In this document: piece by piece, positions 1 through 9,366 of the stretch
How positions within the stretch are numbered: the first letter of the stretch is position 1
How the letters are laid out: every line of letters starts with the position of its first letter
NCBI RefSeq assembly: GCF_003625475.1
Contig: NZ_RAIQ01000005.1
Location: forward strand, 124,001-188,000
DNA length: 64,000 nt
Source: Butyrivibrio sp. X503
GTDB taxonomy: Bacteria > Bacillota > Clostridia > Lachnospirales > Lachnospiraceae
Direction of reading: 5' to 3'
The notes under the pieces: generated by a model
What the model saw: the letters and a program-made list of their open reading frames with translations, nothing else
Told to the model about the DNA's origin: nothing
Database searches by the model: none
Translations under genes and position numbers: made by a program

Positions 1-1155
1 TCCATGCAAGCAGCCTCGGTGGAGGTCGCTTCGGCCGAAGCATCACTGGCATCGTCGCCAAAAGAAGATTCTACGACTTTGCAGAAAGAGCAATCTTCCG
101 ATGTGACCCTACTTATGGTCGGAGATATTCTCCTTCATGAGCCTGTTCAGCGCGTGGCAAAGGATTCCGAGGGCAATTACAACTATGACTTTATCTTCGA
201 GCACGTTAAGCCTGAGATGCAAGCGGCGGATGTCGCTATTGTAAATCAGGAAGTTATTATCGGCGGTAAGGAACTCGGCGTGTCCGGATATCCGATGTTT
301 AATGCGCCGTATGAAGCCGGCGATGCGCTCGTTGCGGCGGGAGTTGACGTGGTTTGTCATGCGACGAATCACTCGCTTGATATGGGCAAAAAAGGCATCA
401 TCAACTGCTATGAATTCTGGAAGCAGCGCTATCCGCAGATAAAAGTTGTCGGGCTTAACGGCTTTGAGTATGAATATGAAAATATAGATATCATCGAGAA
501 AAACGGCATTAAGATCGCGATCCTTAACTATTCCTACGGCACCAACGGAATAGCTTTTCCCAAGGATATGCCTCATGCTGTAGATATGCTTGAAAAAGAT
601 AAGGTGGAAAAAGACCTTAAGTATGCGGAAGAAAATGCTGATTTCACGCTTGTAATACCGCACTGGGGAACAGAGTACAATCTCGGAACCGATGCGTATC
701 AGGAGTACTGGACAGACATTTTCAGAAAAAACGGTGCAGATCTTGTCATCGGCGCGCATCCTCATGTTATTGAACCTGTAGAGATGATTGAGGATGAGAA
801 CACTGGGATAACCAATAATCACGGCGGCGGAGACATGCTTGTTTATTACTCGCTCGGAAACTTCGTGAGTTGGACATCATCAACGGGCAAAGGCGTTTCC
901 AACAGAAGCGTCGGAGGAATGGCCAAGGTTACGATAACCAAGAATCCGGCGGGAGAAGCGGTCATCAAAGACCACGAGGTTGAAGCGGTTGTGTGTCACG
1001 AGAGCAGCAAGGAACACGGAGTTACCGTTTATCCGCTTTCGGACTATTCCGAAGACCTGGCTAAGGAAAATGAAATAAAGCTTCAAGACGGCTCTTTTAC
1101 CATGCAATATTGCATAGATCTATGCGATAAAGTCTGGGGGCATAACTGGAGATAA
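1..1155 (+). CDS. CapA-family (poly-gamma-glutamate/capsule type) metallophosphatase-like protein, 5' end outside window
   Basis: The reading frame is open at base 1, so the gene probably starts to the left. The first ATG at base 4 is followed by a Ser/Ala/Glu-rich linker, as found after a signal peptide or lipobox. From about residue 35 the CapA fold is clear: MVGDILLH, VNQE, ATNHSLDMG, PHWGTEY, IGAHPHV and YSLGNFV carry the Asp/Asn/His residues expected for metal binding in this calcineurin-like family. CapA proteins are linked to capsule polymers in some bacteria, but most Firmicute members have no proven substrate. It is probably exported and acts at the cell surface. No capsule genes are visible nearby. 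The family call is firm; the exact role and the start are unknown. Confidence 0.85.
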   Translation, partial: SMQAASVEVASAEASLASSPKEDSTTLQKEQSSDVTLLMVGDILLHEPVQRVAKDSEGNYNYDFIFEHVKPEMQAADVAIVNQEVIIGGKELGVSGYPMFNAPYEAGDALVAAGVDVVCHATNHSLDMGKKGIINCYEFWKQRYPQIKVVGLNGFEYEYENIDIIEKNGIKIAILNYSYGTNGIAFPKDMPHAVDMLEKDKVEKDLKYAEENADFTLVIPHWGTEYNLGTDAYQEYWTDIFRKNGADLVIGAHPHVIEPVEMIEDENTGITNNHGGGDMLVYYSLGNFVSWTSSTGKGVSNRSVGGMAKVTITKNPAGEAVIKDHEVEAVVCHESSKEHGVTVYPLSDYSEDLAKENEIKLQDGSFTMQYCIDLCDKVWGHNWR

Positions 1156-1318
1156 TGCAGCCAAGCCTGCAAATTCAGGCGGCCAAAGTGATAATTTTTT
1201 CTTATTAGGTACTTTAGAAAAAGATTATCAAAAGAACTATTGCTTTTATTAATCTTATAATGTATTATCATAAACGAATCTAATCCAAACGATAGATTCC
1301 ATAATTATATACGAAGTT

Positions 1319-1434
1319 CTCTTATTCAGAGTGGTGGAGGTACATAGGACCTATGAAGCCACGGCAACCCCTCGAGATGAGGAAGGTGCCAACCTGAGCG
1401 TGCAATTCCGATTACGGACTACGAGCAATAAGAG
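1319..1434 (+). promoter_or_regulatory. SAM-I (S-box) riboswitch aptamer
   Basis: P1 is formed by CTCTTATT (1319-1326) and AATAAGAG (1427-1434). In between are the S-box hallmarks: AGAG-GGTGGAGG, CTATGAAGCC, CGGCAACC and AAGGTGCCAACCTG. It lies directly ahead of metK with an intrinsic terminator between them, so S-adenosylmethionine binding should switch off SAM synthetase transcription, as known for this class. A TATAAT sits at 1256-1261 upstream, but I found no convincing -35 for it. The rest of 1156-1318 is AT-rich and shows only a weak GCCTG/CAGGC hairpin after the previous gene. Confidence 0.95.
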
Positions 1435-1454
1435 GATCTGAAAATCAATCAGTT

Positions 1455-1487
1455 CCGCTTGTTTGTGCACGCAACAAGCGGTTTTTT
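1455..1487 (+). terminator. Rho-independent terminator of the SAM riboswitch
   Basis: A perfect 9-bp stem (CCGCTTGTT / AACAAGCGG) is followed by TTTTTT. It sits between the aptamer and metK, where the expression platform should be. Confidence 0.9.
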
Positions 1488-1519
1488 AATGCGTGACGGT
1501 ACGCGAGAAAGGAAACATA

Positions 1520-2710
1520 ATGGATAAGTTTATTTTTACATCCGAATCAGTAACAGAGGGACATCCCGATAAGATCTGCGATAACATTTCAGATGCGATC
1601 CTTGATGCTTGCATGGCAGAGGATCCTATGAGCCGTGTAGCTTGCGAGACAGCAACTTGTACAGGTTTCGTTCTCATCACAGGTGAGATCACAACCAAGG
1701 CTCACGTTGATTACGCTAAGATCGCAAGAGAGACAATCAAAGAGATCGGATATGACGATTCAGCTAAGGGCTTCGACGGCAACACATGTGCTGTTTTTGT
1801 CGCTCTTGACCAGCAGTCGGCTGATATCGCTATGGGTGTTGATAAGGCGCTCGAGGCAAGAGAGAATCAGATGACAGATGAGCAGCTTGAGGCAATCGGT
1901 GCCGGCGACCAGGGTATGATGTTCGGTTATGCTACAAACGAGACAGAAGAGTACATGCCTTACGCTATCAGCCTTGCTCACAAGCTTACAAAGAAGCTCA
2001 CAGAGGTTAGAAAGAACGGAACTCTTGCTTACCTCAGAGCAGACGGTAAGAGCCAGGTATCTGTTGAGTACGATGAGAACGGTAAGCCTTTCCGTCTTGA
2101 AGCTATCGTAATCTCAACTCAGCATGATGAGAAGGTTACTCAGGAGCAGATCCACGAAGATATCAGAAAGTACGTTATCGACGCTATCGTTGATCCTAAG
2201 ATGGTTGATGCTAACACCAAGATCTTCATCAATCCTACTGGACGTTTCGTAATCGGCGGACCTCAGGGTGACGCAGGACTTACAGGACGTAAGATCATCG
2301 TTGACACATACGGCGGAGCAGCTCGTCACGGCGGCGGAGCATTCTCAGGTAAGGATTGCACCAAGGTTGACCGTTCAGCAGCTTACGCAGCAAGATATGT
2401 TGCAAAGAACATCGTTGCCGCAGGTCTTGCAGATAAGGCTGAGATCCAGCTTTCATATGCTATCGGTGTTGCACAGCCTACATCAATTCTTGTAGACACA
2501 TTCGGAACAGGTAAGGTTTCTGATGAGAAGCTTACAGAGGCAGTTCGTAAGGTGTTCGACCTTCGTCCCGCAGGTATCATCAAGATGCTCGACCTTCGTC
2601 GTCCTATCTACAAGGGAACAGCAGCTTACGGCCACTTCGGACGTAACGACCTTAACCTTCCTTGGGAGCAGACCAACAAGGTTGACGAGCTCAAGGCAGC
2701 TGTACAGTAA
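1520..2710 (+). CDS. metK: S-adenosylmethionine synthetase (methionine adenosyltransferase)
   Basis: MetK makes SAM from methionine and ATP in the cytoplasm. The 396-residue length is normal. Visible signatures are GHPDKICD near the N-terminus, [12 protein letters not shown], and [19 protein letters not shown] with the catalytic Lys/Asp/Arg residues. I chose ATG 1520 because the protein then begins [11 protein letters not shown], as in the family, with AAAGGAAA upstream. A longer in-frame start at 1493 lies on the riboswitch terminator side and has no ribosome site. Expression is controlled by the SAM-I riboswitch and terminator just upstream. The gene stands alone and ends in a strong terminator. 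Confidence 0.98.
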   Translation: MDKFIFTSESVTEGHPDKICDNISDAILDACMAEDPMSRVACETATCTGFVLITGEITTKAHVDYAKIARETIKEIGYDDSAKGFDGNTCAVFVALDQQSADIAMGVDKALEARENQMTDEQLEAIGAGDQGMMFGYATNETEEYMPYAISLAHKLTKKLTEVRKNGTLAYLRADGKSQVSVEYDENGKPFRLEAIVISTQHDEKVTQEQIHEDIRKYVIDAIVDPKMVDANTKIFINPTGRFVIGGPQGDAGLTGRKIIVDTYGGAARHGGGAFSGKDCTKVDRSAAYAARYVAKNIVAAGLADKAEIQLSYAIGVAQPTSILVDTFGTGKVSDEKLTEAVRKVFDLRPAGIIKMLDLRRPIYKGTAAYGHFGRNDLNLPWEQTNKVDELKAAVQ

Positions 2711-2764
2711 TGCGTAATGCATCAGCTAAAGCTCGTCACTAATTGATTTACGGTAAGTAAAAAT

Positions 2765-2806
2765 AACGGCATTGAGAGAAAGAATAAATCTCTCAATGCC
2801 GTTTTT
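2765..2806 (+). terminator. Rho-independent terminator after metK
   Basis: A perfect 15-bp stem (arms 2765-2779 and 2789-2803) with a 9-nt loop is followed by TTT. The A-rich 5' side may give weak function on the opposite strand for dnaE. Confidence 0.9.
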
Positions 2807-2879
2807 GGTTGCACAAGACCGGCAAGCGAATGGATGTGTGCCTCTTGGAAATGCAATCCCTAAATTCCTAAATTTGCCA

Positions 2880-3110
2880 TTTGGACACGCATATCTTGAT
2901 ATTCATCAATTATACATGTCATTTTTGGCGATTTTATCGATATTTCAGTTGGAATTAAGGTGTTAAAAGAGGTTTTTAAGCATGTGTTTTGATGCTTCTT
3001 ATGGATGTGCGTGCTTTTTTGGTGGTTGTGTGGCATTTGCCAGACATGTTTTTTTGCAAGAAAAGCAGGTTTACGTGTCAATTAACGATATTGCGCATAT
3101 TTTGGCGCTC
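2880..3110. repeat. Diverged intergenic element, copy 1 (second copy at 56739-56960)
   Basis: This non-coding stretch between the ends of metK and dnaE aligns along its whole length with 56739-56960, in the same orientation. Shared blocks include TTTGG-CA-GC, TTTGGCGATTTTATCG, AAGCATG-G-TTTGA, GCATGTNTTTTTGCAA and CGTGTCNATNAACGATAT, ending in GGCGCT. A hairpin formed by AAGCATGTG (2978-2986) and the arm ending GTGCGTGCTT (about 3006-3015) is retained through G-U pairs. The short reading frames here are not convincing genes. The copy ends a few bases before the dnaE stop codon. I do not recognise the family. It could be a structured RNA, a decayed MITE or a chromosomal architecture element. 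Confidence 0.6.
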
Positions 3111-3115
3111 AGAGA

Positions 3116-6100
3116 TCAGACTACTTGCACGTTTTCTTTTCCAAAAGCATCTGAAAGCTTGGGCAGCAGGATATCGTCAGCCTTTATGTTGTAGCCTCTT
3201 CCAAGCTTCTTGATCTGCTTGGTGTCTTTGAGATATATAGCGATCTCGTCGCGTCCTTCATTGCCCTTGATTAGTTCATTAAGCACCGGCATGCCTTGTT
3301 CATAAGCTGCCATATTATCAAAGCGTATCCACAACGTTCTGGGCATCTCGTCGAATAATGTGATCTTTGATGCGATTAGCTTGGCGTCGCGGTCATCTTC
3401 AACTGATATGCGGCCCTCGATAAACACCTTTGCATCGGCGTTAAGCCTTGCTGCGTTAGCTTCGTAAGTCTTTGGAAAGACGATTACTTCAACGGTTCCG
3501 ACAAGATCCTCAAGAGTAATGAATGCCATAACCTGATCGTTCTTGGTATATTTGATCTTCTTATCGCTGATGAGTCCACCTATCGTGGCGGTCTCGTTAT
3601 CACGAACCTTAGGCTCTCCCGTTTCGTCATCAAGATAGAAGTCGGTGGTCTGATTGGTTGTTTTCTTTTTCCAAAGTCCGATATATTCCTCAAGAGGATG
3701 ACCCGAAATGTAGATTCCGAGCACTTCTTTCTCAAATTCAAGAAGGAGCTCACGAGGGAATTCTCCGACGTTAGGAAGAGGAATCTCGTACTGCTTTTTA
3801 TCGGATTCTCCGACTATATCAAAAAGAGATATCTGGCCCGCCATAGAAGCTTTTCCGCTTGAATGGATGTTGTCCATGATCTGCGAGTACACGGTGATGA
3901 GCTGCTTTCTTGTTCCTTCGAAGCAGTCGAAAGCACCGGCTTTGATAAAGCTTTCGATGGCTCTTTTATTAACTTCACTGTCCTTACCCTGCATTCTTGT
4001 AAGGAAGTCGTTGATGTTCTTAAACGGTCCGCGCTGCTCTCTTTCCCTGACGATAGAAGTGATAACGGGGCGGCCGATACCTTTTATCGCGGTAAGAGCG
4101 TAGCGGATAGCCTTTTTCTTGCCGGGTGTCTCACCGTTTTCTGCATCGATCTCCGCAACGGAAAATCCATCGAACCCTTCGTTGATATCAGGCGGCAGAA
4201 GAGTGATGTTCATGTTCCTGCAAGATAAAATATAGCCCGAAACTTTGCCCGGATTGTCTATTACGGAAGTCATGAGCGCTGCCATGAACTCAACGGGATA
4301 GTAGCACTTAAGCCAAGCGGTCTGAAGCGCGACAACGGCGTAGCAAGCGGCATGTGATTTATTAAACGCATACTTTGCAAAGTCCATCATGGAATCGTAG
4401 ATCGCGTTTGCAACATCTGCGGAGATGCCTTTTGATGCGCATCCCGGAACATTCTCTTCGGAATTTCCGTTTACGAAGTTGGCTCTTTCAACTTCCATGA
4501 CGTGCTGTTTCTTTTTACTCATCGCACGGCGAACAAGGTCGGCACGACCAAGCGTGTAGCCGCCGAGCTGCTGAACTATCTGCATAACCTGCTCCTGATA
4601 GACGATACAGCCGTAGGTAGGATTAAGTATCGGTTCAAGTTCGGGAGTTAAGTATGTGATGGAGCCAGCGTCATTTTTACCCTTGATATACTTCGGGATG
4701 AAATCCATCGGACCCGGACGATAAAGAGAAATTCCCGCGATGATGTCTTCAAGAGATTGCGGCTTAAGCTCTTTCATGAAGGCCTGCATACCGCCCGACT
4801 CAAGCTGGAATATACCGTCGCACTTGCCGCTTCCTATAAGGGCAAGAGTCTTGGGGTCGTTGTAATCGATTTTGTCTATGTCGATGAAATTGGGATCGCC
4901 CGGCTTAGCGCCGAGAGATTCGTTTGCAAATCTCGTTGCGTCTTTTATAACAGTAAGGGTACGAAGACCCAGGAAATCCATCTTAAGAAGTCCCAGTTCC
5001 TCGATGGTGGTCATCGTGAACTGAGTTGTGATATTACCTTCTGCGGAGCGTGAGAGGGGAACAAGATCCTCTGCAGGTGCGCTGCAGATAACAACTCCGG
5101 CCGCGTGAATCGAAGTGTGGCGCGGAAGTCCTTCAAGCTTTTTGCACATATCGATGAGCTTGTGAACAGTCGGATCACTCTCGTACTGACCGCGAAGCTC
5201 GGGATTGAGCTCCAGAGCTCGCTCAAGCGTGATGTTTAGCTCGTTCGGGACCATCTTGGAAATCTGGTCGCCGTAGCTGTAAGGAAGATCCATAACCCTT
5301 GCAACGTCTCGGATAACACCCTTTGCGGCGAGCGTACCGAAGGTGATGATCTGAACGACCTTATCGGCGCCGTATTTCTCGGTGACGTAATCAATAACGT
5401 CCTGTCTTCTCTCGTACTCGAAATCCACGTCTATATCGGGCATGGACACACGCTCGGGATTAAGGAAACGCTCAAAGAGAAGATCGTATTTAATAGGATC
5501 GATATTGGTGATATGCATGCAATATGAGACGATACTGCCCGCAGCCGAGCCTCTTCCGGGGCCGACAGCGATGCCGTTTTCGCGACAGTAATTTATATAG
5601 TCCCATACTATAAGGAAGTAATCTACGTAGCCCATGCGCTTGATAACGCCAAGCTCGTAGTCGAGTTTCTTTTTCAAGGTACCGTCATCTTCGGGATATC
5701 TCTCATTGAGACCGTCTTCGCAGAGCTTGCAGAGATATGTCCATGAATCATAGCCTTCGGGCACATCAAAGTGTGGCAACTTGGTGACGCCGAATTCGAT
5801 CTCGACGTTACATCTGTCCGCGATCTTTTGTGTATTATCAATAGCTTCCTGAGCATAAGGGAAAAGAGCTCTCATCTCGTCTTCGCTCTTGACGTAGTAC
5901 TGACCGCCTTCGTAGCGCATACGGTCTTCGTCATCCACTTTTTTACCTGTTTGAATGCAAAGAAGGAGGTCGTGAGCCTCCGCATCGTCTTCGTAGGTGT
6001 AGTGGCAGTCGTTGGTCGCTACAAGCGGAATATCCAGCTCCTGAGAAAGAGCCAGAAGTGAGCTGTTGACGGTACGCTGCGCAGGGATTCCGTGATCCTG

Positions 6101-6625
6101 AAGCTCCAAGAAAAAGTTTCCGTGACCAAAGATAGAGTCAAGGCGCATAGCAGCTTCTTTTGCCGCGCCACCGTCTCCTCTAAGGATATTCCTTGGAATC
6201 TCGCCCGCAAGACAGGCGCTGAGTGCTATGATTCCCTCGTGGTACTCTTCCAAAAGCTCCATATCGACACGGGGCTTATAGTAATAACCCTCGGTAAATC
6301 CGCGGCTTACGATGTGGGAGAGATTGGCGTATCCCACGTTATTTTCTGCCAAAAGAACGAGATGATAGTATCTGTCGTCAGTTCCCTTGGCCTCTTTATC
6401 AAATCTTGAGCCCGGAGCAACATAAACCTCGCATCCAAGGATCGGGTTGATACCGGCTTCCTTGCATGCTTTATAAAAGTCAATGACACCGTACATAACG
6501 CCGTGATCCGTGATGGCTCCGGCGGTCATGCCAAGGTCTTTTAACCTTTTCACATATTCTTTTATCTTGTTGGAACCGTCTAAAAGGCTGTATTCCGTGT
6601 GGACATGAAGGTGTGTAAATGACAT
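3116..6625 (-). CDS. dnaE: DNA polymerase III alpha subunit, DnaE type
   Basis: This is a replicative C-family DNA polymerase of 1169 residues. The N-terminal PHP domain begins at once with HLHVHTEYSLLDG. The polymerase core shows GPGRGSAAGS and the catalytic acidic motif PDIDVDFEYE (about residue 395-404). The helix-hairpin-helix region follows, and an OB-fold lies near residues 985-1060 (GGLISDKKIKYTKND). There is no inserted 3'-5' exonuclease domain, so it is DnaE rather than PolC. ATG 6625 gives the family's usual MSFTHLHVH start. It is convergent with metK and divergent from the Nudix gene, and appears monocistronic. Confidence 0.98.
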   Translation of the reverse strand: MSFTHLHVHTEYSLLDGSNKIKEYVKRLKDLGMTAGAITDHGVMYGVIDFYKACKEAGINPILGCEVYVAPGSRFDKEAKGTDDRYYHLVLLAENNVGYANLSHIVSRGFTEGYYYKPRVDMELLEEYHEGIIALSACLAGEIPRNILRGDGGAAKEAAMRLDSIFGHGNFFLELQDHGIPAQRTVNSSLLALSQELDIPLVATNDCHYTYEDDAEAHDLLLCIQTGKKVDDEDRMRYEGGQYYVKSEDEMRALFPYAQEAIDNTQKIADRCNVEIEFGVTKLPHFDVPEGYDSWTYLCKLCEDGLNERYPEDDGTLKKKLDYELGVIKRMGYVDYFLIVWDYINYCRENGIAVGPGRGSAAGSIVSYCMHITNIDPIKYDLLFERFLNPERVSMPDIDVDFEYERRQDVIDYVTEKYGADKVVQIITFGTLAAKGVIRDVARVMDLPYSYGDQISKMVPNELNITLERALELNPELRGQYESDPTVHKLIDMCKKLEGLPRHTSIHAAGVVICSAPAEDLVPLSRSAEGNITTQFTMTTIEELGLLKMDFLGLRTLTVIKDATRFANESLGAKPGDPNFIDIDKIDYNDPKTLALIGSGKCDGIFQLESGGMQAFMKELKPQSLEDIIAGISLYRPGPMDFIPKYIKGKNDAGSITYLTPELEPILNPTYGCIVYQEQVMQIVQQLGGYTLGRADLVRRAMSKKKQHVMEVERANFVNGNSEENVPGCASKGISADVANAIYDSMMDFAKYAFNKSHAACYAVVALQTAWLKCYYPVEFMAALMTSVIDNPGKVSGYILSCRNMNITLLPPDINEGFDGFSVAEIDAENGETPGKKKAIRYALTAIKGIGRPVITSIVREREQRGPFKNINDFLTRMQGKDSEVNKRAIESFIKAGAFDCFEGTRKQLITVYSQIMDNIHSSGKASMAGQISLFDIVGESDKKQYEIPLPNVGEFPRELLLEFEKEVLGIYISGHPLEEYIGLWKKKTTNQTTDFYLDDETGEPKVRDNETATIGGLISDKKIKYTKNDQVMAFITLEDLVGTVEVIVFPKTYEANAARLNADAKVFIEGRISVEDDRDAKLIASKITLFDEMPRTLWIRFDNMAAYEQGMPVLNELIKGNEGRDEIAIYLKDTKQIKKLGRGYNIKADDILLPKLSDAFGKENVQVV

Positions 6626-6681
6626 AAAATGCTCCGTAATAATGTGTTATATTGAAAATTATAATACATAAGGAGTTGAAT

Positions 6682-6710
6682 TTGGATTATATTTTTTAGG
6701 TATATAAAAT
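6682..6710 (+). promoter_or_regulatory. Candidate sigma-A promoter for the Nudix gene
   Basis: TTGGAT (6682-6687), a 17-bp spacer and TAAAAT (6705-6710) lie 37 bp before the ATG. The region is very AT-rich, so chance matches are likely. Confidence 0.45.
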
Positions 6711-6747
6711 AGGAATATAAAAGAAAAAACGGCTTTGGAGGGATTAA

Positions 6748-7293
6748 ATGATCAAGAAATGGAAGAGATTAGCCAGAGAATATATTGTAAATAACAGATG
6801 GGTTAAATTGGCAAAAGATAAAGTATTATTGCCAAATGGAATATGTCTTGATGATTTTTATGTGTTTGAGAGGAATAATGTATCTTTGATAGTGGCGATA
6901 GATGAGGATAATAGAGTATTGCTGAAAAGAGAATATAGATATCCTGTCGATGAAATACTATATGAGTTACCCGGTGGAGTAATTGAAGAAGGAGATAATG
7001 CATTAGATGCTGCCAAAAGAGAGTTGCTTGAAGAAACAGGCTATGTAGCAAATGATTGGAAAAAACTATCATCAGGATATGATTATCCTACTAAAGATAC
7101 AAATGTGGTCAATATTTTTTTGGCAAAAAATATTATTAAAACATGTGAGCAAAAGTTAGATTTATCAGAAGAGATCGAGTATGAGTTTGTTCCTTTGAAA
7201 GGAGCGATTGATATGTGTCTCAGCAACCAAATAAAGGTCAATGGGACAATAGCAGGACTTATGCTCTCAGAAAAATATCTTGATTTTTTATGA
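6748..7293 (+). CDS. Nudix hydrolase, probably ADP-ribose pyrophosphatase-like
   Basis: The 181-residue protein carries a full Nudix box, G-x5-E-x7-REL-x-EE-x-GY, starting at GGVIEEGD (about residue 75). The Glu residues bind the divalent metal used to hydrolyse nucleoside diphosphate derivatives. An N-terminal beta domain before the box and the overall length fit the ADP-ribose/ADP-sugar pyrophosphatase branch (NudF-like). Substrate cannot be read from sequence alone. GGAGGG precedes the ATG. The gene is AT-richer than dnaE and pfkA. It is divergent from dnaE and separated from pfkA by its own promoter region. Confidence 0.85.
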   Translation: MIKKWKRLAREYIVNNRWVKLAKDKVLLPNGICLDDFYVFERNNVSLIVAIDEDNRVLLKREYRYPVDEILYELPGGVIEEGDNALDAAKRELLEETGYVANDWKKLSSGYDYPTKDTNVVNIFLAKNIIKTCEQKLDLSEEIEYEFVPLKGAIDMCLSNQIKVNGTIAGLMLSEKYLDFL

Positions 7294-7310
7294 AATCGTT
7301 TTCTAATTGA

Positions 7311-7339
7311 TTGCAATTTAATAAAATTTGCTCTAATAT
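7311..7339 (+). promoter_or_regulatory. Promoter of pfkA
   Basis: TTGCAA, a 17-bp spacer and TAATAT (7334-7339) lie about 80 bp before the pfkA start, leaving a short 5' leader. Confidence 0.6.
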
Positions 7340-7421
7340 AGGAAAGGAGTATGTCTGAAAATTATCAATCAAGAGGTTTGATGATTTTAGGTTAAGTTAA
7401 TTAGAATCGAGGAAATCAGTT

Positions 7422-8390
7422 ATGGCAAAGGAAATCAAAACAATCGGTGTATTGACCAGCGGTGGCGATGCTCCCGGAATGAACGCTGCGATCAGAGCAG
7501 TTGTTCGTAAGTCTCTTGCAAACGGACTTAAGGTCAAGGGTATCAAGAAGGGTTATCAGGGTCTTCTTAACGAGGAGATCGAGGATATGGACAGAAGAAG
7601 CGTTGCTGATATTATTCAGCGAGGCGGAACTATTCTCGGAACAGCTCGTTGTATGGAATTCACAACTCCCGAAGGTCAGGCCAAGGGTGCTGAGATTTGC
7701 CGTAAGCATGGAATTGACGGGGTCATCGTAATCGGTGGTGACGGATCATACCGCGGAGCTCAGAAGCTTTCACAGCAGGGCATCAATACTGTAGGTATTC
7801 CCGGAACAATCGACCTTGATATTTCATGTACTGACTATACAATCGGTTTTGACACAGCCATCAACACAGCGATGAGCGCAATAGATAAGATCCGTGATAC
7901 ATCATCATCTCACGAGAGAGTTAGTATCGTAGAGGTTATGGGACGTCACGCAGGATACATCGCACTTTGGTGTTCAATCGCCAACGGTGCGGACGACATT
8001 CTTCTTCCCGAGAAGTATGACTACAACGAGCAGCGTATTATCGACAACATCATCGATAATCGTAAGAAAGGTAAGACACACCACATCATCGTTAATGCCG
8101 AGGGTATCGGACATTCAACATCAATGGCACGTCGTATCGAGGCTGCTACAGGTCTTGAGACAAGAGCTTCAATCCTCGGATACATGCAGCGTGGTGGTAG
8201 CCCGACATGTAAGGACCGTGTATATGCATCAATGATGGGATGCTATGCAGCTGATATCCTTGCAGCAGGCAAGACCAACAGAGTAGTTGGTTATCGCAAC
8301 GGCCAGTTCGTTGATTACGATATCGACGAGGCTCTTGCAATGAAGAAGAACATCAACGAGTACATGTACGAGATCGCTCGTATTCTTTAA
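7422..8390 (+). CDS. pfkA: ATP-dependent 6-phosphofructokinase
   Basis: PfkA phosphorylates fructose 6-phosphate to the 1,6-bisphosphate, the committed step of glycolysis. The 322-residue length is typical of bacterial PfkA. Motifs are TSGGDAPGMNAAIRAVVR, GGDGSYRGAQ, PGTID and MGRHAGYIALW. Gly in GGDGS and in PGTID, rather than GGDDS and PKTID, points to ATP instead of pyrophosphate as donor. The usual PGTIDNDI is PGTIDLDI here, so the Asn between the two Asp residues is replaced by Leu; the catalytic first Asp is kept. It has its own promoter and terminator. Codon use is biased towards common codons, as in a highly expressed gene. Confidence 0.97.
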   Translation: MAKEIKTIGVLTSGGDAPGMNAAIRAVVRKSLANGLKVKGIKKGYQGLLNEEIEDMDRRSVADIIQRGGTILGTARCMEFTTPEGQAKGAEICRKHGIDGVIVIGGDGSYRGAQKLSQQGINTVGIPGTIDLDISCTDYTIGFDTAINTAMSAIDKIRDTSSSHERVSIVEVMGRHAGYIALWCSIANGADDILLPEKYDYNEQRIIDNIIDNRKKGKTHHIIVNAEGIGHSTSMARRIEAATGLETRASILGYMQRGGSPTCKDRVYASMMGCYAADILAAGKTNRVVGYRNGQFVDYDIDEALAMKKNINEYMYEIARIL

Positions 8391-8410
8391 TAAAGATTAT
8401 AGACAAATAT

Positions 8411-8449
8411 ACAGCCCCTTATCGGATGATTCCGGTAAGGGGCTGTTTT
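8411..8449 (+). terminator. Rho-independent terminator after pfkA
   Basis: A 16-bp stem (ACAGCCCCTTATCGGA with one G-T pair) has a TGAT loop and is followed by TTTT. Confidence 0.9.
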
Positions 8450-8557
8450 AAGTAATCACGCGAATATTATTTGTGCTATACTATTAATACTCGCCACGTT
8501 TAATCATGGCATTGCGCGCAGTAATGCGCCGATTTTGTTTTTAGAGAGAGATTTCAT

Positions 8558-9361
8558 ATGATCACAAGCCTAAACAACGACCGCGTTCGCAAGGTCGTAA
8601 GTTATATAGAAAAAAATAAGGCAAGGCGCGAAGACGATGTATTTGTCATCGAGGGCATGAAGATGCTGCGTGAAGCGCCGGTTCTTCAGGTGCGCGAAGT
8701 TTACGTGACCGAGAAGTTTGCAAATGAGGCTTCCGAAGACGACAAAGAGATTCTTTGGAGATACGGCGCCGAGACAGTCACAGCCGAAGTTATGAAGAAG
8801 ATGGCAGCAACGCAGACACCGCAAGGAGTTCTTGCGGTTGTAAGTCAGTATCACTACGCGCTTGAGGAAGTCCTTGAGGGCTACAATAAGGACATGGGCA
8901 GCGCACAGCCTCTTTTGCTCGTGCTTGAGAATATTCAGGATCCCGGAAATCTCGGCACAATGCTTAGAAGCTCAGAGGGCGCGGGAGTAACGGGCGTCAT
9001 CCTAAGTAAGGGCTGCGCCGACATGTACAATCCCAAGGTTGTTCGCTCTACGATGGGGTCCATTTTCAGGATGCCGTTTATCTATGTGGAAGATCTTTCG
9101 AACATGGTAAAAGAGCTGGCACAGGCCGGAATTACTACCTATGCCGCTCACCTCAAAGGTAAAAAGAACTACGACGAATTTGATTATACAAAGCCGACCG
9201 CATTCCTTATCGGAAACGAAGGAAACGGTCTGACCAAAGAGACTGCCGATGCTGCAAGCGAATACGTACTCATCCCAATGAAGGGCGAAGTTGAGTCTAT
9301 GAACGCAGCGACATCTTCAGCTATACTTACATTTGAAGCATCAAGACAGAGGAGGAGATGA
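8558..9361 (+). CDS. TrmH/SpoU-family RNA 2'-O-ribose methyltransferase
   Basis: The 267-residue protein has an N-terminal substrate-binding region (EGMKMLREA) and a C-terminal SPOUT (trefoil-knot) methyltransferase domain. SpoU motif 1 is seen as ENIQDPGNLGTMLRSSEGAG, motif 2 as FLIGNEGNGL, and motif 3 as VESMNAATSSAI. These enzymes methylate the ribose of 23S rRNA or tRNA using SAM. The architecture is closest to the RlmB/TsnR-like branch, but the target nucleotide cannot be told. Its stop codon lies 5 nt before the preferred proC start, so the two are probably one transcript. Confidence 0.92.
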   Translation: MITSLNNDRVRKVVSYIEKNKARREDDVFVIEGMKMLREAPVLQVREVYVTEKFANEASEDDKEILWRYGAETVTAEVMKKMAATQTPQGVLAVVSQYHYALEEVLEGYNKDMGSAQPLLLVLENIQDPGNLGTMLRSSEGAGVTGVILSKGCADMYNPKVVRSTMGSIFRMPFIYVEDLSNMVKELAQAGITTYAAHLKGKKNYDEFDYTKPTAFLIGNEGNGLTKETADAASEYVLIPMKGEVESMNAATSSAILTFEASRQRRR

Positions 9362-9366
9362 AGACA

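Noticed and set aside
2772-3213. Several short open frames in the metK-dnaE gap
   Set aside because: They lie in the duplicated non-coding element or antisense to the dnaE end, and their protein sequences are not preserved in copy 2.
3863-6409. Open frames on the plus strand inside dnaE
   Set aside because: Pure antisense shadows of a clearly identified essential gene.
9358-9361. ATGA overlap start for proC
   Set aside because: The ribosome site would abut this ATG; the ATG at 9367 has proper spacing and the conserved N-terminus.
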